Positions 33,401 to 43,458 of a stretch of DNA of 64,000 bases are shown piece after piece. The position numbers and the translations under genes are program-made. How positions within the stretch are numbered: position 1 is the first letter of the stretch; each line of letters starts with the position of its first letter. The notes beneath the pieces were generated by a model. That model did not search any database, had not been told where the DNA came from, and was given only the letters and a program-made list of their open reading frames with translations. The stretch comes from Alopecurus myosuroides (lineage: Eukaryota > Streptophyta > Magnoliopsida > Poales > Poaceae). Location: assembly GCA_028641055.1 (NCBI GenBank), contig CM054060.1, forward strand, positions 60,177,852 to 60,241,851. Reading direction: 5' to 3'.

Positions 33401-34402
33401 CATACAGTTGTTGATAAAAACCCTGTACCTCCATTTTGTCCTCTTCATCAGACATACAAACAGAGCCATCGGATCTTTGTAGTTTCTCAATTTTATTGGT
33501 CCGTTGCCGTTGCTTAGCCTGAGCATGGAAATAACGCGTATTGCGATCCCCCTCCCGCAGCCAAAGAACACGCGATCTTTGCCGCATCCAAATTTCTTCT
33601 TGTCTCATAGCCTCTCTCAACTTAGCAGTAATAGTTTTCTCTTCATCCGAAGGACCTCTGCCAACCGAATGTCGCCGTAAACGGTCCAGTCTCGTCTGAA
33701 GTTGACGCACGGTTCGTGCTAGGCTACCAAATTCCTTAGCACCCCAGGGTTCGAGCTCTCGTTTCATAGCATTAAGGGAATCAATCACTCCCTGCAAGGT
33801 CTGACCATTAGATTGCCTACTCCATGTATCTGTGACAATCCGATCATAATCCACATGCGTCTGCCAGACATTTTCGTATCGAAACTGTCGACGCCCACGG
33901 GAAGCACTGTTACTGCGAACTTCGCAGATCTCCGCAACCACAAAACAATGGTCCGATTCTATTGCACTGACATGCCTTACCCTAATATGCTCAAATTTTT
34001 GTCTGAAGGCCTCATTAGCAAACGCACGATCTAGTCTTGCCTTCACGTTAGCATTCCCGGGCTGCCTATTATCCCAAGTGTAGGGGATACCAGACCATCC
34101 CAAGTCCTGCAACTCGCATTCATCAATAACTTCTCGAAAAGCCCTCATTTGTCCTTCTGGCCTCGCAGCCCGACTGAAATGCTCATCAGAGTGCAGGGTT
34201 TCGTTGAAGTCTCCCATACACAGCCACGCATCATGTGGCAGTGCGTATAGTGTCCGAAGGAACCTCCAGCTATGATGTTTGTCTTCTGCTTTGGGGGCTC
34301 CGTAAAAACCAGTGAACCTCCACTCAGGTGAGTTTTGGTCTCCTCTCCGCACCACAGCATCGATGTGGCCGGTACTGTAATTTCTCACTTCCACCGAAAA
34401 TT
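30473..34402 (-). mobile_element. 5'-truncated LINE with an RNase H domain
   Basis: A minus-strand non-LTR retrotransposon whose poly(A) tail appears as a T run at 30474-30483. The 5' end (about 34402) is cut inside the endonuclease domain, the usual outcome of incomplete reverse transcription. A probable 13-bp duplication flanks it: ACGTTTCACAACC (30460-30472) and ACGTTGTACAACC (34403-34415), 11 of 13 identical. It belongs to a different LINE family from the one at 16714-22802, since it has a C-terminal RNase H domain. It ends about 300 bp upstream of the KCS start codon. Confidence 0.85.
30507..34394 (-). CDS. LINE 2 ORF2: partial endonuclease, RT, zinc-binding and RNase H
   Basis: A single open frame of about 1295 codons. 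No true ATG marks its start; the frame enters from a stop at 34401-34403 and begins inside the endonuclease. Segments in order: C-terminal part of the endonuclease (CMGDFNETL, LDRAFAN, SDHCFVV; residues 1-165), a helical linker, reverse transcriptase (TLIPKVRHP, EEQSAFVPGR, KAYDRVEW, FADDCLIFIG near 616), zf-RVT (CNVCLAKDEDLAHALIHC near 1018) and an RVT_3-type RNase H (NTDAAIR near 1146, AEAMAM, ESDCLEL). The missing N-terminal half of the endonuclease means it cannot mobilise itself. The lack of any stop in 3.9 kb suggests a fairly recent insertion. Confidence 0.85.
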   Translation of the reverse strand: MEVRNYSTGHIDAVVRRGDQNSPEWRFTGFYGAPKAEDKHHSWRFLRTLYALPHDAWLCMGDFNETLHSDEHFSRAARPEGQMRAFREVIDECELQDLGWSGIPYTWDNRQPGNANVKARLDRAFANEAFRQKFEHIRVRHVSAIESDHCFVVAEICEVRSNSASRGRRQFRYENVWQTHVDYDRIVTDTWSRQSNGQTLQGVIDSLNAMKRELEPWGAKEFGSLARTVRQLQTRLDRLRRHSVGRGPSDEEKTITAKLREAMRQEEIWMRQRSRVLWLREGDRNTRYFHAQAKQRQRTNKIEKLQRSDGSVCMSDEEDKMEVQGFYQQLYASQGPVDASSLLEHVPRKVTSDMRQLLDKPFTPEEVHHSLFQMAPSKAPGIDGFTAGFFQRHWTLLNNAVTSAVLDFLNGGELPEGLNDTSITLIPKVRHPQSIAQYRPIALCPVLYKIAAKAITNRLRGCMDELISEEQSAFVPGRLITDNVLVAFESVHTMKRRKKGKNYTAAVKLDMMKAYDRVEWHYLESILLKLGFSISLVRLILKCVSSVRFSVRVNGEFLPFFTPSRGLRQGDPMSPFLFLLCSEGFSSLLNSFGRVDRGIRVSYKSPWVNHLLFADDCLIFIGANDQNANRINDILLIYGNASGQRVNKEKSAIFFSPNTPTRIRQRLKNSLDVHVEAFTERYLGLPTAVGKITSGTFEHIGDRVRGKMQGWSEKQFACAGRETLLKSVIQAIPTYSMSCFLMTKKVCKDLASCMARFWWGSSIDKRSLHWLSWKKLAKPKCRGGMGFRDLHLFNLALLGKHGWRFITSQNSLCARVLKGRYYPDSDFMEATVPQSASSTWRAIVAGRSALETGLLFRVGNGESISAWDDRWIPSTLMMHPMVRPPTSQVQRVSELIDADNWTWKQELVRATFVRPDADAILNIPLRRGGGEDFRAWAHEGSGIYSVKSAYRALVTQKEHFAPEEGQVTETSADKQLMWMALWKLNVVPKVRVFWWRVIRGIIPDECTLRNRHIKPIARCNVCLAKDEDLAHALIHCEHAKMFWAEAHLLFDFHLPRLHPDTWASDILCGDKFTARERPIIVTVMWSIWHSRNRWNHDKEEIDPAASMKRTREALVLLDIPRQQTKVLPGFGWRPPDEHYVKINTDAAIRCMEGKGGAGGVARSSAAFLGAWSKPFPGITEPLIAEAMAMREGVIFANLRGFCSVILESDCLELISLWNNRHDNRSVVAPILLEIGEIARSFSFFIVQHVPRSANVSAHICAKLSCTIDRTESWIDEPPSFLVSSLLADCPANAFS

Positions 34403-34415
34403 ACGTTGTACAACC

Positions 34416-34718
34416 TTGGCGCATGCAGTTAACACGGTTTCTGCCATACGTACACGGTTACTACAGTACATTTCTTCATCTCACACACTGTAACACGTTT
34501 AAACTATTCATGCAAGTTGGCCCGGAGGGGAAGTAACTTCCGTGAATCAGATTTGAAACGCATTTAAACTATTCGCTGGCGGTCGCTAGTTGTTCGGCTG
34601 CTGGACAGATTTAATCTCCTGCCCATGTCCCGGCCCCTTTTAAACCACGACACTCCCTCTCTAGACTCGCACACCACATCTGCTCACAGCACCTAGCTAC
34701 AACTCGCGTGCACACGCG
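34416..34718 (+). promoter_or_regulatory. Remaining native upstream region of the KCS gene
   Basis: About 300 bp between the LINE target duplication and the KCS ATG. A TATA-like TTTTAAA lies at 34638-34644; a CT-rich start region (CTCTCTCTAGACTCG-like, 34656-34670) would give a short leader of about 50 bases. The motif TTTAAACTATTC occurs twice (34498-34509 and 34564-34575). Everything further upstream is inserted mobile DNA, so distal control elements have been pushed more than 11 kb away or lost. Confidence 0.5.
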
Positions 34719-36179
34719 ATGGGCTCGTCACCTCGCCTCACGACGGTGGCCCGGCTTGTCGTGAACAACTTCCTTGCGGTCGTTGCGGTGGCCGTCGTCG
34801 CCGCCGTGGTCCGGACCATCCGCCCCGACGAGATCCTAGACAGGATGCGCGCCTTGCCGCCTCTCCACGTCTTCATGGTGCTGATCCTGGCGGCTGGCCT
34901 AGTCCAGATGCGGCGGCTGCGACGGGTGCGGGACGTGTACCTCGTGGAGTACGGCTGCTTCCGGCCCAAGCCCTGCTACCGGACGCCGTTCGCGACCTGT
35001 CTGGAGCACGCGCATTTGATGCCGTACCTCGTCGACGACGACAGCGTGTCCTTCGCGATGCGGCTGCTGGAGCGGTCGGGGCTGGGCGAGGAGACCTGCG
35101 TGCCCGACGCGTACCACTACATGCCCCCGGACCGCAGCCTCAAGGCGTCCCGGGACGAGGCCGAGCTGGTCATCTTCGCCGCCGTCGACGACGTCTTCGC
35201 AAAGACGTCGCCCGCGATCAAGCCGGCCGACATCGACGTGCTCATCGTCAACTGCAGCATCTTCACGCCCATCCCTGTGTTCGCCGACATGGTCGTGCAC
35301 AGGTACGGGCTCCGCGCCGACGTGAAGGTCATGAACCTGTCCGGGATGGGGTGCAGCGCGGGTCTCGTCTCCGTCGGCCTCGCCAAGAACGTCCTCCAGA
35401 CGGCGCGGCCGGGCACGCGCGTGCTCATCGTCTCCACGGAGATCCTCTCGTCGCAGTACTACGTGGGCACGGAGCGCGCCATGCTGCTGCCCAACTGCCT
35501 CTTCCGCATGGGCGCGGCGGCCATGATCCTCTCCAACTCCCCGGGCAACGCGCGGTTCCGTCTCCGCCGCGTGGTGCGCACGGTGACGGCCGCGCGGGAC
35601 GCGGACTACCGGTGCGTGTTCCAGGAGGAGGACGAGAAGGGGAACACGGGCGTCCGCCTCTCCAAGGACCTCGCCACCACCGCCGGCTACGCGCTGAAGA
35701 ACAACATCGCCGCGTTCGGGCCCCTCGTGCTGCCGGCCTCGGAGCAGCTCCTGGTCGCGCTGTCCATGCTTAAGCGGAAGGTGCTGAGCGGACGCGGCAA
35801 GGGCAAGGTTCGGCTGTACCGGCCCGACTTCCGCACGGCGTTCGAGCACATCTGCATCCACGCGGGGGGGCGCGGCGTGATCGACGAGGTGCAGCACGGG
35901 CTGGGGCTGTCGGACGAGGACGTGGAGGCGTCGCGGATGACGCTGCACAGGTTCGGCAACACGTCGAGCAGCTCGGTGCTGTACGAGCTGGCGTACCTGG
36001 AGGCGCAGGGCAGGATGGTGAAGGGCGACAGGCTGTGGATGATCTCCTTCGGCGCCGGCTTCGACTGCAACAGCGTCGCGTGGGAGTGCCTGAAGCCGGC
36101 CGCCGACGCCGACGGGCCGTGGGCCGACTGTATCAGCCGCTACCCGGTGCAGCTCCCCGAAATCGACAAGGACATGTGA
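34719..36179 (+). CDS. KCS: 3-ketoacyl-CoA synthase (fatty acid elongase condensing enzyme)
   Basis: A 486-residue enzyme of the FAE1/KCS family. It condenses malonyl-CoA with a long-chain acyl-CoA, the first and rate-setting step of very-long-chain fatty acid elongation in the ER, feeding cuticular wax, suberin or storage lipids. Two N-terminal hydrophobic segments (about 13-31 and 49-64) would anchor it in the ER membrane. The FAE1_CUT1_RppA domain follows, with the active-site Cys212 in NLSGMGCSAGL; His381 (IHAGGRG) and Asn414 (RFGNTSSSS) complete the triad at the family's spacing. Length, lack of introns and strong GC bias are typical of grass KCS genes. The ATG at 34719 is the first in frame and sits 75 bases after a TATA-like site. 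No lesion is visible, so it is probably functional. Which subfamily, and so which chain length, cannot be told by eye. Confidence 0.95.
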   Translation: MGSSPRLTTVARLVVNNFLAVVAVAVVAAVVRTIRPDEILDRMRALPPLHVFMVLILAAGLVQMRRLRRVRDVYLVEYGCFRPKPCYRTPFATCLEHAHLMPYLVDDDSVSFAMRLLERSGLGEETCVPDAYHYMPPDRSLKASRDEAELVIFAAVDDVFAKTSPAIKPADIDVLIVNCSIFTPIPVFADMVVHRYGLRADVKVMNLSGMGCSAGLVSVGLAKNVLQTARPGTRVLIVSTEILSSQYYVGTERAMLLPNCLFRMGAAAMILSNSPGNARFRLRRVVRTVTAARDADYRCVFQEEDEKGNTGVRLSKDLATTAGYALKNNIAAFGPLVLPASEQLLVALSMLKRKVLSGRGKGKVRLYRPDFRTAFEHICIHAGGRGVIDEVQHGLGLSDEDVEASRMTLHRFGNTSSSSVLYELAYLEAQGRMVKGDRLWMISFGAGFDCNSVAWECLKPAADADGPWADCISRYPVQLPEIDKDM

Positions 36180-36759
36180 GCACGGCACCGTACACACGTA
36201 CGTATGCCTGCAAATGTTTAAGGAGTCCTAGCTAGCTTCACACCTAACGTATCTAGCTGCTTGGACTTTGACAGGCATATCCTATATGATGTTGATTATG
36301 ATTGGATCATTTAAATGCGTAATAGCGCTACTCCTGTGTGATCTTCCGTCTGTTTGTGGATTTAGTGTGTTTGACTGTATCATTTCATAACTATCGATCG
36401 TTGTATACTAAATATGGAAGTCTTGCATGGATCGTGTGTCTTCCTGCGGGGTAACCCTGGCTGGCATCTTCACATGCTGAGAAGAGCATGCATTACACTA
36501 CGACGCGCCTCTACTAGTACGTAAAAAAAGGCAGAAGATCGAGATTGGAATTTGGAAGCATCGTTGGCAGATCCCGCGGCAACCATGCATATTCATGTTT
36601 GTCGCCCGGCCGGCTCACATGGTGCATGCACATGCAAAGGGTCGGCCGCTCGCGTGGTCCGAGTACCCGATCCCATGCAATGATGGGCGTTCACTAGCGC
36701 TGTTGGTTGTTGAGTGAGTGAGATTTACTACTACAACTGTACAGATATTACTTATAGGT
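36180..36759 (+). other. KCS 3' region and intergenic DNA
   Basis: The KCS 3' untranslated region is expected in the first few hundred bases; no canonical AATAAA was picked out. The rest, up to the FRS relic, is unassigned. Confidence 0.5.
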
Positions 36760-39700
36760 ATGGATGATACGGCTGGTATTGTTGAAGAATCTATTGACAT
36801 GTCTATTTCAAGCGAAGACGATGGCATTGAGCAGCCAAAGGAAAGCAATGTGGAAGTTCAACATGATCACGCTGACCAGATGCCGTTCTTCATCAAGATC
36901 CTGAATTGGGCATGACTTTTCATAGTGCAGTTGATGTGCGAGAATACTACAGTTGATATGCTAAAGCAATGGGATTTGGTGTGACGAAAAGAAGCTCGAA
37001 CAGTGGGGATAATGGAGAACTCAAGTACCTTACACTTCGTTATTCTCGCTATGGGAAGAATCAGTCCAACTACAGAAATACGTTGAACCCAAATCCATCT
37101 GGTGGGGTAGGATGTATAGCTAAAATAAATATTACTCATCGTTCTGATGGCAAGTTTCATCTACCAACCGTCATTCTGGATCGCAACCATACGTTAAGTC
37201 CACATAAATCATGGTTATTTCGATGCAACAACAAGTTGGACTTTCATGTTAAGCGAAGGCTTGAGTTGAATGACCGGGCTGGAATACGAGTAAACAAGAA
37301 TTTCAATTCTCTTGTTGTGGCAGATGATGGTCATGACAAGCTGACCTTTGGTGAGAAAGAATGTCGCAATTATCAAGAGAAAACAAGAAGATTGAAACTT
37401 GGAAGTTGATGTTGAGTTTGTTTGTGACTACTTTATGAAAATGCAATCTCATAGTCCAAACGTTTTCATTCTGATGGTTGTCGATGATGAATTCCGACTA
37501 AGGAATGTATTTTGGGATGATGCGAGAAGTAGAGAAGTCTATGAATCCTTTGATGATGTTGTTGTTGGGAATATGCCCTAGAGGCAATCATGGATGATGT
37601 AATTCCCAATGTATTCATAAAGTTATTAAGTTGTCCTTGTTTTGAACATCTGATATATGTCGTTGAATATGTGATTAGATTGTGGAACTATATATTCATG
37701 TTGTTCATACTAGATTGTCCTTGGTCATTAAGATTGTGCTGGACACGCACCCCAGACTAATGTGAGTGTTGTCTGATGACATGGTTCCACTTGTCATGGG
37801 CATGGTGATGCCATTCCAACGATCACGGACTTGGCTAAAGAGTTTAGCAAGTCGGACTGACCCATATTGAGATGCAACGAGCAAGTAGTCATTTGCATGT
37901 CTCAATCAATGTAATCCTTAGACCTGAGATTGTCGCACAATCCGAGTTGTGGATCACCGACTTAGGTTCTGTCAAACACTGCTCTGTGACAACGCAGCTA
38001 TAAAAGCAGAGTTCGGGTCGAATGTGAAGCAAGCTGCGTGATGTGGATAATCAAGATGGGATTTTGCCCCTCCGAATGGAGAGATATTCTCTGGGTCTCT
38101 CGAGTGATATGATTCAGGAAGCATGGCCATGCGCGACTCAGTTAAGTGTTAACTGTGTCTGTTGACTAAGAGTTAGTTAGATGAATCACATATCACGGAT
38201 CGAGAAGAGAGTCGAACTATTTAAGGGATTGAAAGGTATGTCGTCATGACTCAATGGGATTTGGGAGTCGGCACGTTCTGCTAGGAGCCGCTACCGATTG
38301 ATCGATTGGGAGTCGGACTCCAATCGTGTCCAAGTCGCCATGAGCCTGCAGGGTCGCACACTTAAGAGCGGGAGCAAATGTATTGGTCGGGTTGGACCCG
38401 AACCAAAAATGGACTGACTTTGTGAGTCGCACTCACAAAGGGAATGGGCCACAAGTGTTGTGAAGCCCACTACCATTCGCTATATAAAGAGGGACGCAGG
38501 TTGCCCAGCGGGCACGTTAGTCCACTCCCATGCGTTGGGAACCCTAGCCCCACTCAGTCCAGCCGTCGCACCAGACCTAGCAGTCTGCCGTCGGAGCTCC
38601 TCCTCGTATGTGTGGATACCGGCAGAGGTGCTGTACGTTCAACACTTCGACGTTCGTGGGATCGGATCGGCCGGATCAGATCGTGGGACTGCACTGCCCC
38701 GACGCGCTGCATCGATAATCCGCAACCACGCGTCTAGTGGTAATCATCGTGGCCTTCTACCTCGGCTAGATCTTGGAAGTACCGCGTAGAAAAAAGTTTT
38801 GTTTATCTCTACGCGATCCAACAGTTGTTACTTTCGACACCACATACTTGGTGAAAAAATATGATATGCCTTTTGCTTCTTTGGTTGGAGTAAATCATCA
38901 CGGAAAATCTGTGTTGCTAGGATGTGCTTTATTATCAAATCAAGATACTAAACCATTTGTTTGGCTATTTCAAGCATGGCTGACATGTATGTCAAAATGT
39001 CAACCAAGAGCTTTTGTGACCGATCAAGCAAAATCAATTCCGAATGTCATGGAATAGTTTTTCCAAATGTTTGATATAGGTGGTGCTTGTGGCATATAAT
39101 GAACAAGCTACCTGCGAAGCTAGGTAGATATGAAGAATATGACTACATCAAGAATGCTATTGGCAGAGCAGTTTATTATTCGTTGACAATTACAAATTTT
39201 GAAGGTTCTTGGTTGCACATGCTTGAGAGGAATAATATTGATGGTAATGAATGGCTTAAATGTCTCTATGACAATTAGCACCGTTGGGTTCCAGCATTTG
39301 TCAAAGTTTTTTTTTGGGGGGTGGGCGCTACACAACGTAGTGAGAGTATGCATGCCTTCTTTGATGGGTATGTTAATGCCAAGACAACACTGAAGCATTT
39401 TGCTAGCCAATATGAGAATGCTCTTCGTGATTAAATTGAGAAGGAGATAATTGTTGATTTCAATTCTTTCCATTCAACCAAAGTTTGTATCACACACTTT
39501 GACAATGAGAAGCAATTTCAATGTGTCTACCAATTCAAAGTTCAAAGAGTTCCAAGAGGAACTAACATAAATAATGTATTGTGACCGGGAATCCATACAA
39601 AAAGAAGAGGCAATAGAAACGTACCAAATAGTCAAGGATGTTCTAATTGAAAAAGATGAAGGATGGATAAAAGACTATGTGTAATATGTGTATTTCAATC

Positions 39701-40249
39701 AGGAAGAGTTTGAAGTTAAGTGTTCATTTCGCCGTTTTGATTTCAGATGTATTATCTGTAGGCATGTGTTATGTCTGCTCACTCACTAAAAAATCAAGGA
39801 GGTTCATTCGTAGTATATCCTTGATCGATGGAGAGAAAAATATGAAAAGAAAACACAACTTTACCCGTGCACATATGGCAGCATGGAAGACACTCATATT
39901 CCAAAGTGTTTTGCTAAGCTATTTAATATTTTCTTGCCAGTTGCGGAGATCAGCGCCATGCCAGATGATTTTTGTGCAGTTCTTTGTTGGAACAACCTTG
40001 CAGTCTGAAAATTCAACCATATAGTAACTCAAGTTTCGAAAATAATAAAGAGGAGCTTGGTACACATGAAGGTGCACCTACTAATGGGGAGGGAACAAGT
40101 AAACTATACTAAGCACAATATATGTTAGATGTGCTAGATGTGCTGGACATCCCCCTTCATTGAGAAAAGAGTCGAAGGTTGATAAAATTATTTGGCAAGA
40201 ATGAAAAAGGAGGAAAAAGGACAAACAAAGGGAGAAGAAAAAGGTTGCA
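36760..40249 (+). pseudogene. FAR1-related sequence (FRS) pseudogene, split by a solo LTR
   Basis: Remains of a FAR1/FHY3-family protein, a transcription factor derived from a Mutator-like transposase. Visible parts: acidic N-terminus (36760-36915), FAR1 DNA-binding domain (36925-37400, with AKAMGFGVTKRSS and HTLSPHKS), the start of the MULE transposase domain (37400-37562), the domain resumed at 38824 (VTFDTTYL, VGVNHHGKS, WCLWHIMNKLP, HRWVPAFVK, RSESMHAFFDGYVN) and a SWIM-like zinc finger (CRHVL near 39765). Lesions include frameshifts near 36900, 37395 and 39050 and stops near 36955, 39276 and 39433. The solo LTR (37563-38823) lies inside a codon. Without it about 740 codons remain, the normal family length. 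It ends at an LTR fragment at 40250. Confidence 0.85.
37563..38823 (+). repeat. Solo LTR of a copia-type element inside the FRS relic
   Basis: 1261 bp, starting TGTTGGGAATATGCCCTAG and ending CGATCCAACA, with the perfect duplication GTTGT on both sides (37558-37562 and 38824-38828). TATATAAA at 38481-38488 is the LTR TATA box. The start and end motifs resemble BARE/Angela-related LTRs. Only one LTR and no interior is present: the product of recombination between the two LTRs of a complete element. Confidence 0.9.
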
Positions 40250-41217
40250 TGATGACCCACAAGTGTGGGGGGTCGCAATAGTCTTCGAGGGTAATTAAGT
40301 GTAACTCAATTTATTGATTCGGCACAAGGGGAGTCAAAGAATACCTATAAACCTTAGCAACTGAGTTTTCAATTCAGCCACACCGGAGAAACACTTAGGA
40401 AAATATATTAGTAACACAAGGTGCAATAAAACATCGGATGGAGTGATGTTTTGATATTTATCTTGCATACTCAACACACCTAATACAATGGCAATTGTAT
40501 ATATGCACTAGTTCAGCGAAGAGATGGTGAAAGTAATGAAATATGGAGTGAAACAAGTGATATGTGTAAGCTGTAATAAACGTACTATTAAGGAAATAAG
40601 TAGTAAAAACATGTAAAAATGGTAGCAATGTAGTATAAGATGGATCGGGGTTCACAGGTTCACTAGTGGTAACTCTCCAAACAATAGAACAAGTGTTGGG
40701 TAACAAATTACAGTTAGCCAATTGACAAATCATGAGGGCATAGCGATGCTATTATTAAGAGATATAGCTCATGGGTTCTAACATGGTAGGCATTACTTTA
40801 ATGCATATAGACCGCTATCCAACATGCATCTATATCTAATAGTCCACCTCAAGAAAGCTATCCAGCAAATCTCTCTGGTATTAAGTTGCAGCAACGAAGT
40901 GATTGCTTTCTGTGCAACAGACAATTGCAGTAAGAACAATACGTAATGTAGGAAATGGTTCTCATCCGTAGACAAGAGCATTGTTTTTTTTCTCCCTAGT
41001 GATAACAACACATCCTCCCACCGCATGTTTCCATCACTCAAGCGCAGACAACAAGGAGGCATGAATCCACTATCTAGCATAAATACTCCCTCTTGAAGAT
41101 GCATACAACTATGTGATCAAGATAATCATACACATCGGAGAGCATGCAGCAACACATTAAAACACTTTAAGGATATACGTGAAGATTCTTATATAATTAC
41201 ATAAACAAAATAATCCT
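40250..41217 (-). repeat. Fragment resembling a gypsy LTR, minus orientation
   Basis: It starts TGATGACCCACAAGTGTGG and for about 250 bp resembles the starts of the LTRs at 43459 and 55778. Beyond that the likeness fades and no matching right end is seen, so the boundary is approximate. It cuts off the C-terminal end of the FRS relic. No genes. Confidence 0.45.
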
Positions 41218-41517
41218 CCAAAGGGCCAATGGGGGTCCGGACCAAAAAACCGCTCACAGTGCCACCTCCAAAGGTTTCCACCCGCCAATTTTATGTCCGG
41301 CACCCCCAGCCCAGCCACCAAACATGAGGGCCTGCCTGGGGGCGTCGGACACTGTCCGGTCAGCCCACCCGACAGGCGGGGGCCACCCGTTATAGAGATA
41401 GCCGGGGGCGGAGCTGTTTAAAGGCGTCGTGCAGTAGAGCGTTGTGGCCGCGTTAATGGCGACGACGGGGCGCGACTGTCCGCTAGGCGAGAGAATGGCG
41501 GTTCGTCTATGGCAGAC
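41218..41517. other. GC-rich low-copy-like unit, left part
   Basis: CG-rich DNA unlike its neighbours, ending with CAGAC (41513-41517), the target site of the solo LTR. It continues at 43032. No family recognised. Confidence 0.4.
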
Positions 41518-43026
41518 TGGTACGCCCATTTTGCATCACTATTTTATATTGTAATTTTCTGTTATTCGTCGATATATTTCATATTATGATGCATTACTTA
41601 TGTTATTTCATCTTATTTTGCATGTTTCATAATTATTGGAGAATAAACACTGGGACCAGAAATCTGATGGAAAAAGGACCATCAAGATACCCTATTTCAG
41701 AATATCAGAAGAAGAAGGGGGCATCAGGGAAGTCTTAGAAGTCCATAAGAGGAAGCTAGCCATGAGGAGACCCGGAGGTGGGGCCACCAGGGGCCCACAC
41801 CACGCCTGGGAGCCCTGCCCCTTGGCCGCGCCTGGGGGTGGTGTGGCCACCTTGGCCCACCTCTGGCCGGCTCCTTTCGCGTACTTCACCCCCCGGGAGC
41901 CCTAAGCCTCACAGAACCTACGAGGAAATATTCCGCCGCCTCCTCGGGGCGGAAAACAACAGAGAGAGAATAGCTCTCCGACAGGGAGAAATTTGCCGGG
42001 GAAATTCCTCCCTGGAGAGGGGAAATCATCGCCATCGTCACCGTCATCGCTCCGGGCATCATCAAGATAGTCATCGTCATCATCATCACCACCAGCACCA
42101 TCACCCTCACCATCCATCTTCATCCCGTTGTAACTATTAGGGTTATATATCGTTGTTCTTCACTAGATCTCTCTCCTGGTGTGGATTACTTGTTAGTAGT
42201 TGATGCTTACGAGATTTATCGGTGTTTGCACTTTATGACCAGATTGTTATTCATCATTATATAACCTCTGATTATGCTCCATATGATATCTTGTGAGTAG
42301 TTCGTTTAGTTCTTGGGGACATGGGAGAAGTCAAGATGTTAGTAGTGGAATTATGTTGAAATGATATCTAGTGGTTTGGTATTTAAGTTGTGGTGCTGTT
42401 CTTCTAGTGGTGTCATCTGAGCATCGACTACATGAAACTTCACCTTTATGGGCCTAGGAGGATGCATTGTGTATTTTTCTACTAATTATGGGGATGCTGG
42501 AGTGACAGAAACCTAAACCCCCGTTAGAAAACCGATGCACGAGGTAGTGTAGGATCCCAGAGTTTAAGGCTGTGGTTAGATTTATCTTAATTAGTTTCTT
42601 TTATTTGCAGATGCTTGCAAGGGGTTTAATCAAAAGTATATATTAGCCCTAGTTGGGCGGTGCATTAGCATAGCTTCACCCACACTACACCTATCAAAAC
42701 AATAAATATTAATCAACTGTATGAAACGAAAGTGCTTGACGAAATTCCGATGTGTCCACGAAAATGTTTGGTAATCATAAGTAGAACAACCGGCTTGTCC
42801 TTTGCTCTCAAAAGGATTGGGCCACTCGTTGCAATTATATTTACTATCTTTTATTTACTCGTACTTTATTTATCTGTTATATAAAAAACCACAAAAAACA
42901 TGTTTGTTAGTGTTTACAGTGAATTCTCTATCCAACCTTCTTGTCAACATCTTCTGCTCCTCGTTGGGTTCGACACTCTTATTTATCAAAAGTACTAAGA
43001 TACACCCCTATACTTGTGGGTGATCA
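41518..43026 (+). repeat. Solo gypsy-type LTR with 5-bp duplication
   Basis: 1509 bp, from TGGTACGCCC to GGGTGATCA, flanked by CAGAC at 41513-41517 and 43027-43031. The internal order (AT-rich start, GC-rich middle with GGCCCACACCACGCC, a CATC-rich microsatellite at 42020-42120, AT-rich end CCTATACTTGTGGG) is that of the Triticeae gypsy LTR group seen at 13286-14757. No interior or second LTR, so it is a solo LTR. No genes. Confidence 0.82.
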
Positions 43027-43031
43027 CAGAC

Positions 43032-43458
43032 ACCAACCATTTACTCCGACGGGACGCGGATGCAGCCTTCCCGGTCCCCAAGCGGCGCGACTGGCCAGTG
43101 GGGTCGTGACGTGTCGTCGCCATTTACTCTGACATGACGCGTGCCCTCCCACCGCTTCCCGCCCTCCCGCTGCTTCCCGCGCCATCGTTTTCCGCCTGGC
43201 TATAAAAGCAGTCACCATCGCCACACTTGGCATCACAATGTCGCCGCAGCATAACTCATCTCGGCATCGCCGAGCAGTCGCATCTAGGCATGTACGCCTC
43301 GCCTCTTGACACCATGTCGCGCTGGCTCCATACCTCCTGGGTGACGTTCACCCAGCACGCGGCGCGCCGTAGCCTAGAGCTGTCGTCGGATGATGAAAAC
43401 AGTACTGACGACGCCTTCAACTGGCACAAGGAGGCGGAGCAGCAGGAGGACGAGGAGG
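43032..43458 (+). other. GC-rich unit, right part, with TATA box and truncated short frame
   Basis: Continuation of 41218-41517. A TATA box (TATAAAA, 43201-43207) is followed about 30 bases later by a plausible start region, an ATG at 43237 (short frame) and an ATG at 43290 opening an acidic frame (LELSSDDENSTDD) that is cut off by the LTR at 43459. It may be the promoter and first coding bases of a lost host gene or of a DNA transposon gene; no family recognised. Confidence 0.4.

Noticed and set aside
34899..36197. 432-codon open frame antisense to KCS
   Set aside because: Shadow of the extreme third-position GC of the KCS gene; His/Arg/Val-rich with no known fold.
42020..42120. His-rich frames over a CATC/CACC-rich stretch
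   Set aside because: Microsatellite inside the solo LTR; no gene.
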